Positions 54,178-62,688 of a stretch of DNA of 64,000 nucleotides are shown piece after piece. The notes below the pieces were generated by a model. That model was given only the letters and a program-made list of their open reading frames with translations, did no database searches and was not told the origin of the DNA. Both the position numbers and the translations under genes were made by a program. The stretch is from Planctomycetia bacterium (lineage in GTDB: Bacteria; Planctomycetota; Planctomycetia; Pirellulales; PNKZ01), in NCBI GenBank assembly GCA_021413845.1, contig JAIOPP010000115.1, positions 1-64,000 of the forward strand, given 5' to 3'. Numbering within the stretch: the stretch's first letter is position 1; every line of letters begins with the position of its first letter.

Positions 54178-56094
54178 TTAATTCGCCGCCGACAACCGAA
54201 GCACGCAATACACGAGATACTCCGGCACTTTGATTTCGAGAACGTCGCCGCTGCGCTTCGTCTCTACGACGCGCGGCTCGCTCCATTCCGGCGAGTGCGC
54301 CGTCACTTTGCCGATCTGCGTATCCGGCGGAACGACGAACCGCAACGTCGCCGGCTTCGCAGCGATCGGCTTCTCGTCCATCGCTCCTTGACCGGTCTTG
54401 TTCTTTACCAAGTCGGGCTCGGTACGGTCGTAGTTGACGAGATGCAACGTCAACTCGCCGCCTGCTCCCGTCTTGCCGAACGAACGATTCGCCGACAGCC
54501 GCACCGTCCAGGGTGCATCGAGCTGCGTTCGCTTCTGCGGCAGCACTGCCGACAACTTGGCGGCATCGATTTTCGTCGGATCGATTACCGCCGAGTACCC
54601 GTTCAAAGCCGCGGCCGGAAGATCGTCGGTTCGCACGTCGAATAAAACGTGATCGTCGAGCAACTGCGCGCCGATCTGCTTGAACTTCTCGACCGCCGCG
54701 ACATCACCCGCGTGGACATGCGTGCGAGGATATAGCAGCGCCACCTCGGCATGCGAGCCGCTGCCGCGAAAGACGTCGTCGAGCTCGCGAATGAAGTTGT
54801 AATAGCGCACGATCACCTCGCGCGCCTCCGGTTCCGTAAAGCGAGTGTAAAAGCCCATCGGTGCGCCACCGTTTGCGGCAAGCTCCGCGATCGTGACGCG
54901 AATCCGCGTATGCTCGTACTTGCCGAGCGTATAAGGTTTGTCTTGGAGAGCAGCCCGGATGTAACGGGCTTGCAGCGTTCCTTCGCCGAGGAAATGGGCT
55001 TTCAAATCGCTGTAGCAAGCGGCACCACCGGTGCTATACCAGGTGTAGTCTTCGTTGCGACCCCAAAGATCGCCCGGCAGCAAACAGCGCTCATCGCCGT
55101 TGATTTGCGAAAAGTTTCCGAGATGGTTCCACTGCGCAGCCATTAGATCGTATTTGAGCGATCGCCCGTGCTCGATGAACACTTCGTCGAACGCGCGCTT
55201 GTTGCCGATCTGCGAGAACGCGAGCATCTCACGCCGGAGCGGCGTCGACTCTTCGGGCTTATGCCAACTCACGATCTCCTCGAACTTATGCCCCTTCAGA
55301 TCGGCGATAGCGAACTTCTCACGCAATTGGTCGGCGTTGTAGCGCTCGGTAAGATGTTGCTTGAAGCCGGCGACGCAATGCCGACAGTGACAATCGTGGC
55401 GATAGAAATAGTTGGCGACGAAGCCGTCGACCCCTTGCTTGATGCCGTAGCGTACCCACGCCTTGAGCACGGCCCGCCAGTCGGGATTGTTCAAGCAAGC
55501 CCAATACTCTTTCATGCCGCCTATGGAGTAGCTGTTGTTTGCGATGAGCTTTCCGTCTTTATCGACTTCGAGCATCGAGAGCAGATCGGTCGTCGGCTTA
55601 GGACCGAGTTCCTTTTCGTCCCACAGGTCACGATAGAACTTGAAGAAGCCACGCGGTCCTTCCGGACCATCGGGATCGCCGACGAGGAACTTCACGTTCA
55701 TGTGGCCGATTACTTTGACGTTCTTTGCGTGCAACTCCTTATTCTTCTCGGCGAACCAGGCACCGCATTCCTTCAAACCCTGCACCGGGAGATGGGCCGG
55801 ATAGCCGTTGTATTGCGGTGTGTGCGCGAGCGACCAGAAGTGTGCGCCGTAGAAACCAAATTGCGCCAGATCCGGCTTGGCATCCGCGATAAACGGCATG
55901 TAGCGAGGGTCGGCATACTCGGCCCAATGCCCGACCATCCGCGTGAATTCGTGCCGTGGCGCGGGCTTGCGCGGTGCAGGAGCCGTATTCGTTGCGGTCG
56001 CCACGGCCGGTTCGGCAGAGATGGCCGATTGCGATGCCTGCGCGGCGAGCACGAGCACACAGGCCCAAACGAGAACTTTTAGCGGCGATTTCAT
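54178..56094 (-). CDS. Exported TIM-barrel glycosidase-like protein of unknown function
   Basis: The ATG at 56094 has GGAG about eight bases upstream and starts a Sec signal (LKVLVWACVLVLAAQASQS); the frame to 56334 would add unlikely sequence. The product has 638 residues. Features are a GH-like barrel (VKVIGHMNVKFLVGD, GIKQGVDGFVANYFYR), a compact cysteine/histidine cluster H233-D-C235-H236-C237-R-H239-C240 of the kind seen in some putative beta-galactosidase-like proteins, and a beta-rich C-terminus ending LRLSAAN. No confident catalytic pair is visible. A carbohydrate-degrading role is inference. Its promoter candidate lies in the divergent region. Confidence 0.65.
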   Translation of the reverse strand: MKSPLKVLVWACVLVLAAQASQSAISAEPAVATATNTAPAPRKPAPRHEFTRMVGHWAEYADPRYMPFIADAKPDLAQFGFYGAHFWSLAHTPQYNGYPAHLPVQGLKECGAWFAEKNKELHAKNVKVIGHMNVKFLVGDPDGPEGPRGFFKFYRDLWDEKELGPKPTTDLLSMLEVDKDGKLIANNSYSIGGMKEYWACLNNPDWRAVLKAWVRYGIKQGVDGFVANYFYRHDCHCRHCVAGFKQHLTERYNADQLREKFAIADLKGHKFEEIVSWHKPEESTPLRREMLAFSQIGNKRAFDEVFIEHGRSLKYDLMAAQWNHLGNFSQINGDERCLLPGDLWGRNEDYTWYSTGGAACYSDLKAHFLGEGTLQARYIRAALQDKPYTLGKYEHTRIRVTIAELAANGGAPMGFYTRFTEPEAREVIVRYYNFIRELDDVFRGSGSHAEVALLYPRTHVHAGDVAAVEKFKQIGAQLLDDHVLFDVRTDDLPAAALNGYSAVIDPTKIDAAKLSAVLPQKRTQLDAPWTVRLSANRSFGKTGAGGELTLHLVNYDRTEPDLVKNKTGQGAMDEKPIAAKPATLRFVVPPDTQIGKVTAHSPEWSEPRVVETKRSGDVLEIKVPEYLVYCVLRLSAAN

Positions 56095-56199
56095 GGGCGG
56101 GGCTCCGATGTCAAATGGAGGAGCAAGCGGGCAGACAAGAGGGGCGAGCGACGGCGTGCTACGAGCGTCGATCGTACCGCAAGCCGGTCGACGATGCGC

Positions 56200-56227
56200 A
56201 TTATATATAGTTCGAAATACCGACGAA
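56200..56227 (-). promoter_or_regulatory. Candidate promoter for the glycosidase-like gene
   Basis: On the minus strand a perfect TATAAT (56205-56200) follows a poor TTCGTC (56227-56222) at 16 bases. It would give a leader of about 100 bases before the ATG at 56094. Confidence 0.4.
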
Positions 56228-56243
56228 CTGCACGCTCCGGTGT

Positions 56244-56272
56244 TTGGCTGTTTTGCCGATTTCGAGTATGAT
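56244..56272 (+). promoter_or_regulatory. Candidate promoter for the DUF1549/DUF1501 cluster
   Basis: TTGGCT (56244-56249, four of six) and TATGAT (56267-56272, five of six) are separated by 17 bases. Transcription from here would make a leader of about 140 bases carrying a small hairpin. Confidence 0.45.
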
Positions 56273-56420
56273 AAAAGCCCACGAACCAAGGCTCCTTCGC
56301 GAGCCTCCCGCCCAGGAATCCGCCCACTTGCCATCCCTTTTTCATACCTGCGCGCACAGCCAATCAGGCTGCGTCGCGCGTAGCCGACGCCCCGTGGCTT
56401 CCGTTAGGTGCTCCAAGTCA

Positions 56421-58835
56421 ATGCTTGGTTTGTCGATCTTGTTCTTTTCGGCGGTCGTATTTCCCAACGTCACCGCGGCCGCTTCGCCAAACGTGCCATC
56501 GCACGTCCCCTCGTTCGCACAAGAGATCGTGCCGACTTTCTACAAGCTCGGCTGCAACGCCGGCGAGTGCCATGGCTCGTTTTCCGGCAAAGGAAACTTC
56601 CGCCTTTCGCTGTTCGCGGCCGACGCCGAGGCCGACCACTTATCGATCCACGACGCTTTCGACCGACGCATCGATCGCCAATCTCCGGCCGATAGCTTGC
56701 TGCTGAAAAAACCAACCATGGGCATGCCGCACGGCGGCGGCCTCCGGCTTCGCAAGGATAGCCCTGAGTACGCATTGTTGCTTAAGTGGATCGAAGCCGG
56801 TGCGAAGACCGATCACACGACCGCGCCGCGCGTCACGGCGGTCGAAGTCGATCCGCCCGTCCTCGAAGTTGCCGTCGGGACGAAGAGCGCGCCGCTACGC
56901 GTCACGGCCCGCTTCAGCGACGGCACCCGGCGTGACGTTTCCTCGTTTGCACGATTTGAATCGCTCGACGCCAGCCTTGCCGAAACCGACGGCGCCGTGA
57001 TCTCGACGCGCCGCCCCGGCGACACGCACATCCTCGCACACTACGCCGGTCAGATCGGCTACGCAAACGTCCTCGCTCCGGTAGCCGAGAAGCCGACGAA
57101 GTTCCCTGCGGAAACTCTGACGGACTCCGTCGATCGACTGATCGTCGATAAGTTACGTCGGCTCCATGTCGTGCCGGCCGATCTTTGTTCCGACAACGAT
57201 TTCCTGCGTCGCGTTTATCTCGACGTCGTCGGTCGCTTGCCGTCTCCCGACGAGGTGCGCCGTTTTACGTCCGACAAGTCGCCGAACAAGCGGAGCGCGG
57301 AGATCGATCGTCTGCTCGTCGATCCGCTGCATGCCGCCGTTTGGGCGAACAAGATGTGCGATGCGATGGGTGCCGACAATCGCACGATGTACGACCAGTC
57401 GGTGTATCGCATCTACGACTGGATGCGAAATCGCTTCGAACGCAACATCGGCTGGGACCAGATCGTTCGCGGCGCGTTGACCGGTTCGATCGCCGATGAC
57501 CGCACGCTCGCGCAACTCGAAAAAGAACACGAGCGCATCAAGCTGGCACGCGAAGCACAAGCCGCTGCGAATGCCGAGGCCAAAAAGACCGGGAAGAAAG
57601 TCGAGCCGACGGTCGTGCATCTCACCGACAAGCCGTGGCGGTCGGAAATGGCGCTGCGCAACACGCTCGAAGACTTTTCGTACAACTTAAAGTTTCGCGT
57701 GCAGGCAGGCCCGCGCAAGGGACAAATGGACGCGCGGCCTCTGTCGCAGCATGTCGCGACGGCGTTTCTCGGCGTTCGGCTCGAATGCGCCGAGTGCCAC
57801 AAGCATCCGCACGACCGTTGGTCGCAACAAGATTTCTTCAGCTTTACTGCGGCGTTCTCCTATTTGAAGCGCGGCGTCTCGCCCGAGATGACGGCGAAGA
57901 AGCTGACGTTTATCAACGGCGTCTTCGTAACCGATGTGCCGGAAGAAACCTTTCTCGATCCCAAGACCGGCGAGCCTTTGCCGCCGCGTGCTTTGGGTGG
58001 ACCCGTGATTCAGACTAAAGCCGGCGTCGATCCACGGCTTGAGATCTGGAAGTGGATGGTCGCTCCGGAGAATCCGTATTTCGCTCGCGCGATGGTCAAC
58101 CGCGTGTGGGCTCATTACTTCGGCCGTGGTTTGATCGAACCGGTCGATGCCTTGTCCGAAGCGAATCCGCCGTCGCATCCGGAAGTGATGGATGCACTCG
58201 TCGCAGACTTCCGCAACAGCGGCTACGACCTGCGCCGCCTCCATCGTCGCATCTTGAACACACGTAGTTATCAGCGCGATTGGATGACGAACGCTTCGAA
58301 TGCCGATGAAGAGCGCAACTACTCGCATCGCGTGCTGCGCCGCATGCCGGCCGAATTCGTACTCGATGCTCTCGCCGACGTCACCGGCACTCCGATCAAG
58401 CTCGACATCACGATCTACGGCGGTCCCGGCGACGACCGAACCGTCGAACGCGCGATCGATATGCCGCTCAGTCGTCCGCGCGGCGACGACAGCTATGTGC
58501 TGAAGATCTTCGACAAACCGCTTCGCACGCAAAGCTGCGATTGCGAACGCTCCAGCGGCCCGAACCTGAGCCAAGCGTTGTTTCTTTACAACGACACGGC
58601 CCTGACGAAGAAGATCGCCGACCCGGCTGGTCGCCTCGCGAAGCTACTCAAAGCAACTCCCGACGACGACCGCCTGCTCGACGAGCTTTACTTGCTGACA
58701 CTCGCTCGTCTGCCGAACGACGCCGAACGAACTCGTTCGCGCGAGCATTTGAAGTCGGCTTCGAGTCGCACGCTCGGTTTCGAAGACTTGTTCTGGTCGC
58801 TCCTCAATCGGCGTGAGTTCTTGATCATTCACTAA
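56421..58835 (+). CDS. DUF1549/DUF1553 protein with N-terminal CX4CH haem motif and Big-like domain
   Basis: The ATG at 56421 gives 804 residues with a Sec signal (MLGLSILFFSAVVFPNVTAA). The first domain has C45-N-A-G-E-C50-H51, a cytochrome-like motif with four rather than two residues between cysteines, typical of this planctomycete group. A bacterial Ig-like domain follows (VTARFSDGTRRDVSSFARF, about 155-230, split as RVTARFSDGTRRDV). DUF1549 carries CAECHKHPHDRWSQQDFFSF, a second haem-like motif, and DUF1553 ends with SCDCERSSGPNLSQAL. Probably periplasmic and involved in redox-linked polymer breakdown (inference). First gene of a four-gene cluster; a DUF1501 gene follows after 45 bases. 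Confidence 0.88.
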   Translation: MLGLSILFFSAVVFPNVTAAASPNVPSHVPSFAQEIVPTFYKLGCNAGECHGSFSGKGNFRLSLFAADAEADHLSIHDAFDRRIDRQSPADSLLLKKPTMGMPHGGGLRLRKDSPEYALLLKWIEAGAKTDHTTAPRVTAVEVDPPVLEVAVGTKSAPLRVTARFSDGTRRDVSSFARFESLDASLAETDGAVISTRRPGDTHILAHYAGQIGYANVLAPVAEKPTKFPAETLTDSVDRLIVDKLRRLHVVPADLCSDNDFLRRVYLDVVGRLPSPDEVRRFTSDKSPNKRSAEIDRLLVDPLHAAVWANKMCDAMGADNRTMYDQSVYRIYDWMRNRFERNIGWDQIVRGALTGSIADDRTLAQLEKEHERIKLAREAQAAANAEAKKTGKKVEPTVVHLTDKPWRSEMALRNTLEDFSYNLKFRVQAGPRKGQMDARPLSQHVATAFLGVRLECAECHKHPHDRWSQQDFFSFTAAFSYLKRGVSPEMTAKKLTFINGVFVTDVPEETFLDPKTGEPLPPRALGGPVIQTKAGVDPRLEIWKWMVAPENPYFARAMVNRVWAHYFGRGLIEPVDALSEANPPSHPEVMDALVADFRNSGYDLRRLHRRILNTRSYQRDWMTNASNADEERNYSHRVLRRMPAEFVLDALADVTGTPIKLDITIYGGPGDDRTVERAIDMPLSRPRGDDSYVLKIFDKPLRTQSCDCERSSGPNLSQALFLYNDTALTKKIADPAGRLAKLLKATPDDDRLLDELYLLTLARLPNDAERTRSREHLKSASSRTLGFEDLFWSLLNRREFLIIH

Positions 58836-58880
58836 TAGCGCCTCGGTTGGTTCCGTTTTTCGCACGCTAGGTTTCTCGTT

Positions 58881-60197
58881 ATGAACGTCTCCCACGGTTG
58901 CCGCGGCTTTACCCGTCGCGACATGTTGCAATTCGGCGGACTCGGCCTCTCCGCCCTCACGCTGCCGGCAATCTTGCGTAATGAGGCGCTGTTGCGAGCC
59001 GAGCAAGTCGCCAAGGCAAGCAAAGCGAAGAACGTCATCTTCATTTGGCAACAAGGGGGTCCGCCGCATCAAGACACTTGGGACATGAAGCCCGACGCAC
59101 CGGCTGAAATTCGCGGCGAGTTCAAGCAGATCGCCACCGACTTGCCCGGCTATCATGTTTGCGAGCTGATGCCCGAGCTATCCAAGCGCATTCATAAGCT
59201 GACCGTTCTGCGCGGCGTCAACCATCACATTCCCGATCACAATCCGGCGAGCATGTTCATGCTCGGCTCCGGCAACGCCCCGAGCACGGCCCACAAGTAC
59301 CCGACGTGGTCGGCCGTGGTGAAGCGTGAGATGCCGGAAATCACCGGCCTGCCGACTTCCGTTGCCATTCCGGTCGAGCCGAGCGAAGGGCCGGGGGCCG
59401 GCTTCCTCGGGTCCGCTTGGCAATCGTTCGCGATCCAGGCCGACCCGAGCGATAAGGAATTCAAAGCCCGCTCGATGTCGCTCCCGCCGGGCATCGACCG
59501 CGATCGTTTCGAAGTTCGCCGCAAATTGTTGATCGACACCGAGAAGTCTTTCGATCGCATGACGCAACGGCCCGATTTGCTGCGCGGCTACGACAAGTTC
59601 TACGAAGACGCGCATCAGATCATCCTCTCGCCGCGCACGAGTGCCGCGTTCCGCATGGACGAAGAATCGGAAAAACGACGCGACCGCTTCGGCCGCAACA
59701 AGCTGGGACAACGCCTCCTTCTCGCGCGCCGCTTGGTGCAAGCCGGCGTCCGCTTCGTCACGATCAACGAACCGGTCGGCTGGGACACGCACGCCGACAA
59801 CTTCAAAAAGCTGCGCACGAACTTGCCTGTCGTCGATACGGCGGTCAGCGCGCTCGTCGACGATCTCGCGGAACACGGCATGCTCGACGATACGCTGGTG
59901 ATGATGTTCGGCGAGTTCGGACGGACGCCGAAGATCAACGCTCAGTCCGGCCGCGACCATTGGGCCAAGGCGATGAGCATCATTCTCGCCGGCGGCGGCG
60001 TGCCTGGTGGGCTCGTCTACGGCAAGACCGACCGGGAAGGGGCTCTCGTCACCGACGCCAGCCATTCTCCGGCCGACTTCGCCTGCACCATCTACACGCT
60101 GCTCGGCATCGACCCGCACAAGAAGTACGTCTCGTCGGGCCAACCGGTAAGCCTCGTCAACGGCGGCAGCCCAATCACGGCGATCTGCGGAGCGTAA
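58881..60197 (+). CDS. DUF1501 family protein, Tat signal
   Basis: A 438-residue DUF1501 protein with a Tat leader (FTRRDMLQFGGLGLSA). Motifs are well conserved: QQGGPPHQDTWDMKPDAP, PGYHVCELMPELS, GWDTHADNFKK, FGEFGRTPKIN and GRDHWAKAMS. It follows the DUF1549/DUF1553 gene closely and is followed after four bases by a PPC-domain gene, so it belongs to the same transcription unit. Function presumably coupled to its DUF1549 partner. Confidence 0.9.
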   Translation: MNVSHGCRGFTRRDMLQFGGLGLSALTLPAILRNEALLRAEQVAKASKAKNVIFIWQQGGPPHQDTWDMKPDAPAEIRGEFKQIATDLPGYHVCELMPELSKRIHKLTVLRGVNHHIPDHNPASMFMLGSGNAPSTAHKYPTWSAVVKREMPEITGLPTSVAIPVEPSEGPGAGFLGSAWQSFAIQADPSDKEFKARSMSLPPGIDRDRFEVRRKLLIDTEKSFDRMTQRPDLLRGYDKFYEDAHQIILSPRTSAAFRMDEESEKRRDRFGRNKLGQRLLLARRLVQAGVRFVTINEPVGWDTHADNFKKLRTNLPVVDTAVSALVDDLAEHGMLDDTLVMMFGEFGRTPKINAQSGRDHWAKAMSIILAGGGVPGGLVYGKTDREGALVTDASHSPADFACTIYTLLGIDPHKKYVSSGQPVSLVNGGSPITAICGA

Positions 60198-60201
60198 AGC
60201 G

Positions 60202-62688
60202 ATGATGCGCGGCGTCGGCATCTTCTGCGCCTGGGCGACTTTCGCGTTCGCGAACTTGCAGCCCGTTCGCGCCGAGTTGCCCACCGCGGTGCTGAACGTC
60301 GTATACCCTGCAGGCATCCAAGCCGGCACATCGACCTCCGTCGCGATCGAAGGCATCGCTCTCGAAGGAGTCACCGATCTTCGCTCGACCGCGCCGGGCT
60401 TCGTCGCCGTGAAAGACGTCGACGCGAAGCCCCCCGGCAATAAATTTACCATTACCGTCCCTGCTACGACGCCGCCGGGCATCTACGATCTTCGCGCCGT
60501 CACGCAACACGGTCTCAGCTCGCCGCGCTCGTTCTTGGTGAGTCGGCTCGTCGAACGACTCGAAGGAGAAGCCAACGACACGGCCGAAACGCCGAACGGC
60601 GCTTCTCAGAACATAATTCCCTTGAATTCGGTCGTCAGCGGCAAGATCGAAAAAGCCGGTGATGTCGATTGGTATCGCTTCAACGCAAAAGCCGGCGATC
60701 GGGTCGTCGTCGAATGTTGGGCCGAGCGAATCGATTCACAGCTTCGGCCGGTGATCGAAATCTACGATGCCCGAGGGACGCGACTTCAAGTCAATCGAGG
60801 CCTCAACGGCGGAGATGCCCTCGTCGACATGCGCATCCCCGCCGATGGTCTTTACGATGTCCGTCTGTACGACCTGGTCTTCTCGGGCGGCAACACCCAT
60901 TTTTACCGGCTCGATTTCGATACCGAGCCGCGGCCCGAGTTCGCCCTCCCATGCGTCATGCGTCGCGGCGAAACGAAGCACGTTACGGTGTTAGGCCGGA
61001 ATTTATCTTCTCCCTCGAAGTCGGCCGTTACGGCTTCGTCAACATCGCTCTCGACCACGATGCCGACGGCTCTCGACACGGTCGCAGTGAGTATCGTCGC
61101 CCCGTCCGAGCCGGACTCGTTCGTCGCGCTGCAGCAAATGCCGGCGCAGTTCGCCGTCGACTCGTTCGCCTACCATCATCCCGCCGGCCACGCCCCGCTC
61201 GCGATCGGTTGGACTGATGTCCCGGTCGTCGAAAACCTCGCCGGCCATGACAAGAAAAACCTCGCGCTCGATCTCGCAGCTCCCTGCGAAGTGAGCGCTC
61301 AGCTGGCCGCTGCCGTCGGTCGCCACTGGTATGCCGTGACGGCGAAGCGCGGCGAAGTGTTCTGGTTCGAGGCCTTCGGCCGCAGGATCGGCTCGCCGCT
61401 CGATCTTGATCTGACGATCTTCGCACCTGACGGCGAGCATGAAATCGCAAGCTTTCACGACGAACTTACCGATCTCGGCGGCTATCGCTTTTCGACGTCG
61501 CACGTCGATCCGGTCGGACGCTTCGTCGCTCCGGCCGATGGTCGCTATTTGATCTTAATTCGCAATCTCATCGGCGGCTCGTTCGACGATCCTCGACGTA
61601 TCTATCGGCTCGGTGTGCGTCGTGAAGAGCCCGACTTCGCGTTGGCCGTCGTCTCGCACAGAATCGACCAACCCGCCGGTTGCAACATCATGCGCGGCGG
61701 ACGAGAGTGGCTCGAAGTGGTCGCGCTCCGTCGTCGCGGCGCGACCGGGCCGATTCGTGTCTCCGTCGATGGATTGCCGCCGGGCGTCGAGTGTGCCGAA
61801 GCCTGGATCGGGCCTCAACAAGATCGAGCGCCGCTCGTCTTCACCGCCTCGAGCGAGAGTCCGACATTCGCCGGCGCGATCCAAGTCGTCGGACATTACG
61901 AACAAGACGGAGTCTCGATCGTGCGGCCTGCTCGCGCCGGAACGATGATCGCGCCGAATCGACCGCTACCGTCGGGCCGTCTCGCGCAAGAGATTCCGCT
62001 CACCGTGGCCGGCGATATCCCGTTCACGCTCGTCGCGGCTCCCAAGTCCGTCGCGATCGATCAAGAGGGAGTGCTCGACGTTAATATCTCGCTCGAATCG
62101 CGCGGCGAACGCCCGACCGCTCCCGTTCGACTCACGGCTGTCGGCTTGCCGCAAGGGGTCTTCGCGGAGCCGATCGTCCTTGCGTCGGAGAACGCTCAAG
62201 GTTGGATGAGCTTCGTGTTCCCCGCTTCCGTACCGACCGGCAAATACACATTCGCGATCTCGGCCGAAGTCGAAGCGGCGATCGCGTTGAATCCGAAAGC
62301 CAAGCCGACGAAATCGACCCTCACGCTCGTCAGCAATCCGATCACGGTCTTGGTGAAGCCGGCCCGCGTCGTACTCTCGCTCGATCCTTCATCGCCGACG
62401 AAAATCGGTCGGGGCAAGATCGTGCAGTTGAAGTTCACGGCGAAGCGCGTCAACGGCTTTATCGGCAAGGTTCACGTCGATCTCGACGCCCCCGGCGGAG
62501 TTACGGGCGTGCGAGGGCGCGGCGTTACGCTCATCGGCCAACAAGAGACCGGGTCGTTGCAAGTGATCGCTACGGATAACGCCCCGCTCGGAAAACAGTC
62601 GCTCTTACGCCTCGATGGCCTGGGCACGCTCGAAGATCAACCGATCTATCGCGCCGGCAAGCCGATCGAATTGGAGATCGTCGAATGA
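60202..62688 (+). CDS. Exported PPC-domain (pre-peptidase C-terminal) repeat protein
   Basis: The ATG at 60202 has GGAG nine bases upstream inside the preceding gene, giving 828 residues with a Sec signal (GIFCAWATFAFANLQPVRA). The clearest segment is a PPC-type beta-sandwich (about 125-245): EANDTAETPNGASQNI, GDVDWYRFNAKAGDRVVVE and YDVRLYDLVFSGGNTHFYRL, seen here as DVDWYRFNAKAGD and GLYDVRLYDLV. A second such sandwich follows at about 350-475 (GRHWYAVTAKRGEVFWFE), then Ig-like beta domains to the end. No catalytic motif is visible; such proteins bind polymers or partners at the cell surface. Its stop overlaps the next ATG, linking it with DUF1549 genes. Confidence 0.82.
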   Translation: MMRGVGIFCAWATFAFANLQPVRAELPTAVLNVVYPAGIQAGTSTSVAIEGIALEGVTDLRSTAPGFVAVKDVDAKPPGNKFTITVPATTPPGIYDLRAVTQHGLSSPRSFLVSRLVERLEGEANDTAETPNGASQNIIPLNSVVSGKIEKAGDVDWYRFNAKAGDRVVVECWAERIDSQLRPVIEIYDARGTRLQVNRGLNGGDALVDMRIPADGLYDVRLYDLVFSGGNTHFYRLDFDTEPRPEFALPCVMRRGETKHVTVLGRNLSSPSKSAVTASSTSLSTTMPTALDTVAVSIVAPSEPDSFVALQQMPAQFAVDSFAYHHPAGHAPLAIGWTDVPVVENLAGHDKKNLALDLAAPCEVSAQLAAAVGRHWYAVTAKRGEVFWFEAFGRRIGSPLDLDLTIFAPDGEHEIASFHDELTDLGGYRFSTSHVDPVGRFVAPADGRYLILIRNLIGGSFDDPRRIYRLGVRREEPDFALAVVSHRIDQPAGCNIMRGGREWLEVVALRRRGATGPIRVSVDGLPPGVECAEAWIGPQQDRAPLVFTASSESPTFAGAIQVVGHYEQDGVSIVRPARAGTMIAPNRPLPSGRLAQEIPLTVAGDIPFTLVAAPKSVAIDQEGVLDVNISLESRGERPTAPVRLTAVGLPQGVFAEPIVLASENAQGWMSFVFPASVPTGKYTFAISAEVEAAIALNPKAKPTKSTLTLVSNPITVLVKPARVVLSLDPSSPTKIGRGKIVQLKFTAKRVNGFIGKVHVDLDAPGGVTGVRGRGVTLIGQQETGSLQVIATDNAPLGKQSLLRLDGLGTLEDQPIYRAGKPIELEIVE

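Larger units (their letters stand above)
56095..56420. other. Divergent intergenic region with promoter candidates and hairpin
   Basis: These 326 bases separate two divergent genes. They hold one promoter candidate per strand (listed separately) and a hairpin AGGCTC-CTTCGC-GAGCCT at 56289-56306. The latter would lie in the leader of the DUF1549 gene. No gene is supported; an in-frame upstream extension of the plus gene (from 56244) has no signal peptide. Confidence 0.45.

Noticed and set aside
59178-60482. Minus-strand ORF of 434 residues
   Set aside because: Antisense to DUF1501 and the start of the PPC gene; composition typical of shadow frames. The recurrence of long antisense ORFs over DUF1501 genes reflects their codon usage.
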